NCBI GenBank assembly: GCA_020346805.1
Contig: CP070790.1
Location: 1,608,520 to 1,619,426 of the forward strand
Reading direction: 5' to 3'
Length of the DNA: 10,907 nucleotides
DNA from: Planctomycetota bacterium
GTDB lineage: Bacteria; Planctomycetota; Phycisphaerae; UBA1845; PWPN01
This document shows, piece by piece, positions 7,174 to 10,907 of this stretch. The translations under genes and the position numbers were made by a program. The notes under the pieces were generated by a model. The model had not been told where the DNA came from. It ran no database searches and saw nothing but the letters and a program-made list of their open reading frames with translations. The stretch's first letter is position 1. Every line of letters begins with the position of its first letter.

Positions 7174-8954
7174 ATGGGTTGGGAAGCTTGGTTCACATTA
7201 GCAATTATCGCTCTGATTTTTTTGGTCTCTTTCTTAATCTGGGACCTCCTGATGTCCTTCTGCTTGGAGGGCTTGTTGCCGTCGGCCTTGCCGGTGTTAT
7301 TACGTGTAAAGAAATGTTTGCCGGTTTTGCCAACCAAGGTATGCTGACTGTAGCTGCATTATATGTCGTTGTAGCAGCTATGAGAGAGACGGGGGCACTC
7401 GATAGAGTTGGCGGTCAATTACTAGGGAAAGCAAAGACAGAACTATCTGCAATACTTCGAATCAGCCCGCCTGTTATAGGTATGTCGGCATTTCTAAACA
7501 ATACCCCTGTAGTCGCCATGCTTGTTCCGGTTATAACAGATTGGTGTCGAAAGCACCGCATTTCTCCTTCTCGGCTGTTGATCCCATTGTCCTATCTAGC
7601 CATCCTGGGGGGCACATGTACTTTAATTGGAACCAGTACGAACCTAGTAGTCAATGGCCTTATGTTGGAAAATGATATGCCACCGATGAAATTCTTCGAA
7701 CTTGGGCATGTTGGATTACCATATGCCATCGCGGGTGTAATTTATCTATTGATAGTCGGTCGCTGGCTTCTTCCTGATCGCAAAGATCTGCTTGAACAGC
7801 TAGATGAAACTTCTCGGGAATATCTGGTAGAAATGATGATCGAGGCGGGGTGCCGATTAATCGGACAACGAATAGAGGAAGCTGGACTTCGACACTTACC
7901 TGGACTGTTTCTTATTGAGATTACTCGTGATGATCATGTTATTTCCCCCGTCGGCCCTGAGGAGATTCTTCAGAAGGGAGATCGTCTGACTTTTACGGGT
8001 ATTGTTACAACAGTTGTTGATTTGGAACGTATTCCCGGATTAGTGCCTGTTGCCGATGAAACTTACGAAATACAAGCATCAAAACGCCGTGATCGGCGTC
8101 TTTGCGAAGCAGTGATTTCAACAACATCACCACTGATCGGCAAAAACATCCGCGACGTTAACTTCCGTGCCTTGTATAACGCTGCAGTTGTGGCGGTCCA
8201 TCGCGGGGGAGAACGTTTGAAGGGACGTGTCGGCGATGTAATTTTGCGTGCTGGCGATACTTTATTGCTTCAGACCGCCGCTCATTTTGCTCAAGCTCAC
8301 CGCGACAATCCCCATTTTTTTTTAGTCAGCAGTGTTGAGGACTCGCGCCTTGTTTGTCACGAACGATTGATACTATCTATAGTATTATTGGGATTGTTAG
8401 TAATTTTGATGACGACTGGTGTTCTATCTACCGTATATGCTGCTTTTCTCATAGCGGGTCTGATGGTGGCAACGAGATGCATATCTGCCTCGGATGCTCG
8501 TCAAAGCATTGACTGGCAGACACTATTGACCATTGCAACAGCGTTTGGGTTGGGAAAGGCTTTGCAGAATTCAGGTGCGGCCGAATCGATTGCTAGCATA
8601 ATCTTCAATGTGATTCATTCCTTTGGTCCAGTCGCTGCTTTAGCTGGAATGTATCTGCTTACTACGTTCTTTACAGAATTAATCACAAATAATGCTGCAG
8701 CCGCTCTTGTCTTTCCCTTTTCAACAGCAGTTGCCGAAGCATTCGGAGTGGACTCCCGTCCATTCGCTATGGTTGTAGCCTTTGCAGCGTCAGCAAGCCT
8801 GAGCACACCTATAGGATATCAGACAAATATGATGATCTATGGCCCCGGCGGGTACCGCTTTAGCGATTTCTTGAGAGTCGGTTTGCCACTGAATCTGATT
8901 TTATGTACCGTAGCCACTTTTCTCATACCCATCTTTTGGCCGTTCAATCCATAA
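7174..8954 (+). CDS. DASS/SLC13-type anion permease with two RCK_C domains; start out of frame with body
   Basis: An inner-membrane transporter of the divalent anion/sodium symporter (SLC13, CitMHS-like) kind. ATG 7174 follows GAGG (7162-7165) and encodes MGWEAWFTLAIIALIFL, a family-typical first membrane segment, but the rest (GLFLNLGPPDVLLLGG onward) is one frame away. The switch lies in the T7 run at 7217-7223; joined there, the protein is about 593 residues. Counting from TTG 7179 in the body frame, NNTP (107-110) with GTSTNLVVNG and NNAAAA (504-509) with TPIGYQTN are the paired Asn/Thr substrate and sodium motifs. Two TrkA-C/RCK_C domains (about 214-275 and 298-370) sit in the central cytoplasmic part, between about five membrane segments on one side and six on the other. 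Related proteins with this layout carry sulfate or other divalent anions; the substrate here is unknown. Without a frame repair, the TTG-started form would lack the first membrane segment. Confidence 0.85.
7218..7224 (+). other. Slippery heptamer T TTT TTG in the frame of ATG 7174 (frameshift point)
   Basis: In the frame of ATG 7174 these bases read T TTT TTG, which fits the X XXY YYZ rule for -1 slippage. After a -1 shift the next codon is GGT 7224, giving ALIFLGLFLNLGPPDV, exactly as expected for this permease family. One extra T in the run (T8) would also restore the frame, so a sequencing indel is equally possible. Confidence 0.6.
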
Positions 8955-9101
8955 TAATACTCCTACAACGATTTCATGCAAAAACAAATAACTCGAACCG
9001 ACAATCTTGAAAAATCAACTATTGCCCCAAAGATATAATTATTTATGGAATCAGACTCATGCATGATGATAAAAATAATTTTTCTCAGCTATGACCAAAT
9101 G

Positions 9102-9127
9102 ATACACTGTATGTTCTGTCGATACAC
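9102..9127 (+). promoter_or_regulatory. Second copy of the activator-type site (ATACACTGTATG, then ATACAC 20 bases on)
   Basis: ATACACTGTATG (9102-9113) and ATACAC (9122-9127) repeat the element at 3970-3995: 18 defined bases identical with the same 8-base gap, while the gap and flanks differ. It ends about 200 bases before the ATG at 9329, compared with about 184 bases for the other copy. It suggests that the TSUP gene belongs to the same regulon. Confidence 0.55.
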
Positions 9128-9198
9128 TGCTCTCGGCTTTGTAATAAGACCCACTTTTAATGTGTACTTCCTGCATTTTATAGGAAACAATTATTTAA

Positions 9199-9221
9199 TC
9201 AAAGACGTATATATTCTTTGA
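9199..9221. repeat. Inverted repeat TCAAAGA / TCTTTGA
   Basis: Perfect 7-base arms (9199-9205 and 9215-9221) separated by nine AT-rich bases. The arm centres are about 16 bases apart, which suits a dimeric repressor or activator. There is no T-run after it, so it is unlikely to be a terminator. Confidence 0.45.
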
Positions 9222-9243
9222 CGATGGTGTTAACGAACTAAAT

Positions 9244-9285
9244 TTTAGTCATGTCAGGTAAAATATATTTTATCTAATGACTAAA
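9244..9285. repeat. Nested inverted repeat in the TSUP promoter region
   Basis: Outer arms TTTAGTCAT (9244-9252) and ATGACTAAA (9277-9285) are exact complements. Between them lies the perfect 14-base palindrome TAAAATATATTTTA (9259-9272), which extends by a G-T wobble and two more pairs. The right arm overlaps a possible -35 box, so this could be an operator. It probably lies upstream of the transcript start. Confidence 0.55.
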
Positions 9286-9304
9286 TTTTATAGTAAAATA
9301 TAAT
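9277..9304 (+). promoter_or_regulatory. Possible sigma-70 type promoter for the TSUP gene
   Basis: A perfect -10 TATAAT (9299-9304) follows ATGACT (9277-9282, four of six matches to TTGACA) after 16 bases. Transcription would start near 9311, at the ribosome site, giving a leader of about 18 bases. In such AT-rich DNA a chance -10 is common, so support is moderate. Confidence 0.4.
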
Positions 9305-9310
9305 ATAAAA

Positions 9311-9321
9311 GGAAGGAAAGG
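9311..9321 (+). promoter_or_regulatory. Strong ribosome binding site of the TSUP gene
   Basis: GGAAGGAAAGG contains overlapping GGAAGG and AAAGG cores 7-12 bases before ATG 9329. It is among the strongest ribosome sites in the window and fixes the start. Confidence 0.75.
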
Positions 9322-9328
9322 CATCAAC

Positions 9329-10249
9329 ATGAACGGTGAAGCTAAGCAATATACAACTCTTAATCGATCACCATATTACAAGAGTCGTCGCATTCGTATT
9401 TGGTCTGCAGCAATTGTAGCAATAGTAGCGGTATTATGTGTCCAGTCTGTTCTTCCGGAATTGAAACTATTACCCGCATTTGCCAGTGGAACCGGTGCAG
9501 CGATAGTATTGGCGATTTTCCTGACCGCTTTACTTTGTGAGTACATAGATTCCAGCATGGGAATGGGTTACGGAACTACACTTACACCGCTTTTATTGCT
9601 GGTCGGTTACGATCCCCTTCAAATTGTTCCTGCGGTGCTGATTAGTGAATTTGTAACCGGGATTGCTGCAAGTTTCATGCATCACTGTGATGGAAACATG
9701 AATTTACTGAACAATCGGCGAGAACGTGGAACAGCAATCTTACTATCAAGTTTGAGCATATTGGGTGCAGTTACTGCGGTAATTATAGCATTACACATAC
9801 CCCAATGGTGGCTCGGTGCTATTATTGGAGTGATAATCCTTTCCGTTGGGGTAGTAATTCTAGCAACATTCAAGAAACGTTTCAGGTATCGTCGAAGTCA
9901 TATCATTGCCTTGGGAACGATAGCAGCGTTCAACAAGGGTCTTAGCGGAGGTGGGTATGGGCCATTGGTCACTGCCGGGCAAGTCGTATCTGGTATATCG
10001 CCTAAACAGGCTGTTGGTATTACCTCACTTGCAGAAGGGGTGACATGTTTTGTCGGATTGACTGCTTACATTCTAATGTACGGGCAACTTGACTGGGCAT
10101 TAACAATCCCCCTTACCTTAGGGGCATTATTCTCGGTACCAATTGCAACATTAACAGTTCGTCACATGCCAGAGTATATCATGCGAGCAGGCATTGGTGT
10201 ATGTACTTGCTCGTTAGGAATGCTTTCGCTAATTAAGCTCGTGTGGTGA
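9329..10249 (+). CDS. TauE/SafE (TSUP) family membrane permease
   Basis: A 306-residue inner-membrane protein of the TSUP family, whose members move sulfite, sulfonates, sulfoacetate or other small anions. The family's two-fold internal repeat is clear: DSSMGMGYGTTLTPLLLLVG and onward (74-107) corresponds to NKGLSGGGYGPLVTAGQVVS and onward (202-236), each with a Gly-rich turn followed by a P-Q-x-V segment (DPLQIVPAVLISE; SPKQAVGITSLAE). About eight hydrophobic segments are visible, the first at about 23-44, after a positively charged N-terminus (YYKSRRIRI) that probably stays in the cytoplasm. Length is normal. It stands alone behind a 374-base regulatory region that carries the same activator-type site as the sigma-54-controlled fusion gene. 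The preceding DASS-type permease makes sulfur-oxyanion transport an attractive guess, but the substrate cannot be read from the sequence. Confidence 0.9.
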   Translation: MNGEAKQYTTLNRSPYYKSRRIRIWSAAIVAIVAVLCVQSVLPELKLLPAFASGTGAAIVLAIFLTALLCEYIDSSMGMGYGTTLTPLLLLVGYDPLQIVPAVLISEFVTGIAASFMHHCDGNMNLLNNRRERGTAILLSSLSILGAVTAVIIALHIPQWWLGAIIGVIILSVGVVILATFKKRFRYRRSHIIALGTIAAFNKGLSGGGYGPLVTAGQVVSGISPKQAVGITSLAEGVTCFVGLTAYILMYGQLDWALTIPLTLGALFSVPIATLTVRHMPEYIMRAGIGVCTCSLGMLSLIKLVW

Positions 10250-10275
10250 AAATTGACTGCCTGAGGAATAAATAT

Positions 10276-10307
10276 ACATTTGCAATACGACAGACAAATG
10301 TTTGCAA
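10276..10307. repeat. Short inverted and direct repeats at the composition boundary
   Basis: ACATTTG (10276-10282) and CAAATGT (10295-10301) are perfect inverted arms, and TTTGCAA occurs directly repeated at 10280-10286 and 10301-10307. They lie between the TSUP stop and the recombinase frame, just where base composition rises. They could be recombinase arm or core sites, or a weak hairpin terminator without a T-run. Confidence 0.35.
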
Positions 10308-10310
10308 ACA

Positions 10311-10907
10311 GTGACCTGCCCCCGCAAAACCGGCAAACAGCGCCGCCACAGCAAAGCATTTCGGCTGAAGCGGAATACCGAGTCATTTCAGGCGGCCAAG
10401 CAGGCTGAACTGGACAAGGCAGGCAGGCGGGACAAGCCCGAGGAGATTACGCTAGGTGAATTCTGTAAAAAGTTCGTTCAGACCTGCCTGCGGAATCAAA
10501 GTTATAGCGATCAGCAGTGTTATAACAACACGATTCGCCAGCTCAAGGATTACTTTGGTTCAGAGCTTTTATTGCGGCGAATTGACCGGCAGCAGACGGA
10601 AGTGTTTGTCTCTTCCAGGGTGCGAGTGACCAAAAAGAGCAAAGGTGAAAAGTTGTCTGGCTGGTCGAGAGCGCAGCACCTGAAACACTGCCGGGCCTTA
10701 TGGCGTCGGGCCAAGATTTGGGAATTTGTGCAGGAGAACGTGTTCGACTCGATTAAGCCACCGGACAAGAGCACTCGGCCATGGCATCACTTGAAACCAG
10801 CGGAGTTTAAAAAGTTGCTTTCAGTTGCCCCAGATGCTCAATGGCGGTCCATCGAAATCGCCATTTGCCAGAATATTTATGTGGTTTGGAGACTCTACCC
10901 ACGGCCG
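10311..10907 (+). CDS. Tyrosine recombinase/integrase, partial (core-binding domain only)
   Basis: The frame is open from 10272 to the window end, with no ATG and no ribosome site; GTG 10311 is a nominal start. The N-terminal part (TGKQRRHSKAFRLKR, then ESFQAAKQAELDK) resembles the end of the arm-binding domain of integrases, after which LGEFCKKFVQTCL, then QQCYNNTIRQLKDYFGSELL and FVQENVFDSIKPP, form the helical core-binding (SAM-like) domain. RPWHHLKPAEFKKLLSVAPD marks the entry to the catalytic domain, but the catalytic Arg-His-Arg-Tyr residues would lie outside the window. Local GC is clearly higher than in the preceding region (38 of 60 bases at 10381-10440). The missing start and short N-terminus suggest a truncated or decaying copy; the last 30 bases seem to change frame. 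It would integrate or excise a mobile element; no second attachment site is visible. Confidence 0.7.
   Translation, partial: MTCPRKTGKQRRHSKAFRLKRNTESFQAAKQAELDKAGRRDKPEEITLGEFCKKFVQTCLRNQSYSDQQCYNNTIRQLKDYFGSELLLRRIDRQQTEVFVSSRVRVTKKSKGEKLSGWSRAQHLKHCRALWRRAKIWEFVQENVFDSIKPPDKSTRPWHHLKPAEFKKLLSVAPDAQWRSIEIAICQNIYVVWRLYPRP

Larger units (their letters stand above)
8955..9328. other. AT-rich intergenic regulatory region before the TSUP gene
   Basis: This 374-base stretch has no convincing coding frame and is very AT-rich (17 G+C of 60 at 9001-9060). It contains the activator-type repeat at 9102-9127, an inverted repeat at 9199-9221, a nested inverted repeat at 9244-9285, a probable -35/-10 pair and a strong ribosome site. 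No clear hairpin-plus-T-run terminator follows the permease at 8954, and no -24/-12 sigma-54 promoter was found. Confidence 0.7.

Noticed and set aside
7179..7223. TTG 7179 as the true permease start
   Set aside because: Its first 15 residues are not family-like and it lacks a well-spaced ribosome site, whereas ATG 7174 has one and encodes the expected first membrane segment.
9057..9066. Palindrome TCATGCATGA after the DASS-type permease
   Set aside because: It is too short for a terminator stem, has no T-run, and occurs once.
10298..10408. ATG frame of 36 residues at the recombinase start
   Set aside because: It is a shadow in another frame of the recombinase N-terminus, with no ribosome site and no recognisable features.

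Overview
The window looks like a piece of an uncultured bacterial genome, most likely from Planctomycetota, with moderate to low GC. The lineage call is an inference. It rests on a CxxCGYNLxGNxSGxCPECG zinc-ribbon in the large central protein, a signature I associate with planctomycete proteins, and on the style of the partial integrase at the right edge. All genes are on the + strand.

Left part (1-3893): the 3' part of a [NiFe]-hydrogenase maturation peptidase (M52, HyaD/HybD-like). It is followed by a two-component pair: a membrane histidine kinase with a large extracytoplasmic Cache-like sensor (517-2442) and an NtrC-type sigma-54 activator (2454-3893) that starts 11 bases after it.

Centre (3894-7125): a 285-base regulatory region holds an activator-type repeat (3970-3995) and an excellent -24/-12 sigma-54 promoter (4115-4130). 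This promoter drives an 884-residue protein that I do not recognise as a described architecture: receiver, two membrane segments plus zinc ribbon, a second receiver (a close copy of the first), a glycine-cleavage-H-like (lipoyl-carrier fold) domain, a degenerate third receiver, and a C-terminal degenerate M52 peptidase-like domain. The last domain links it to the hydrogenase peptidase gene on the left. Behind it, translationally coupled, lies a decayed receiver-like gene.

Right part (7126-10907): a DASS/SLC13-type permease with two RCK_C (TrkA-C) domains, whose natural start is out of frame with its body across a T7 run; then a 374-base AT-rich regulatory region; then a TauE/SafE (TSUP) anion permease. 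Upstream of the TSUP gene the repeat seen before the 884-residue gene recurs with identical spacing. The window ends in GC-richer DNA with a partial tyrosine recombinase, suggesting the edge of an integrated element.

Working model (inference): the kinase senses an extracytoplasmic ligand and phosphorylates the NtrC-type activator. The activator binds the ATACACTGTATG-type sites and turns on the receiver/GcvH-like/M52-like fusion, and possibly the TSUP transporter. The fusion has features of both signalling and redox or hydrogenase maturation. The two permeases suggest transport of sulfur oxyanions or other small organic or inorganic anions, but the substrate cannot be read from sequence.
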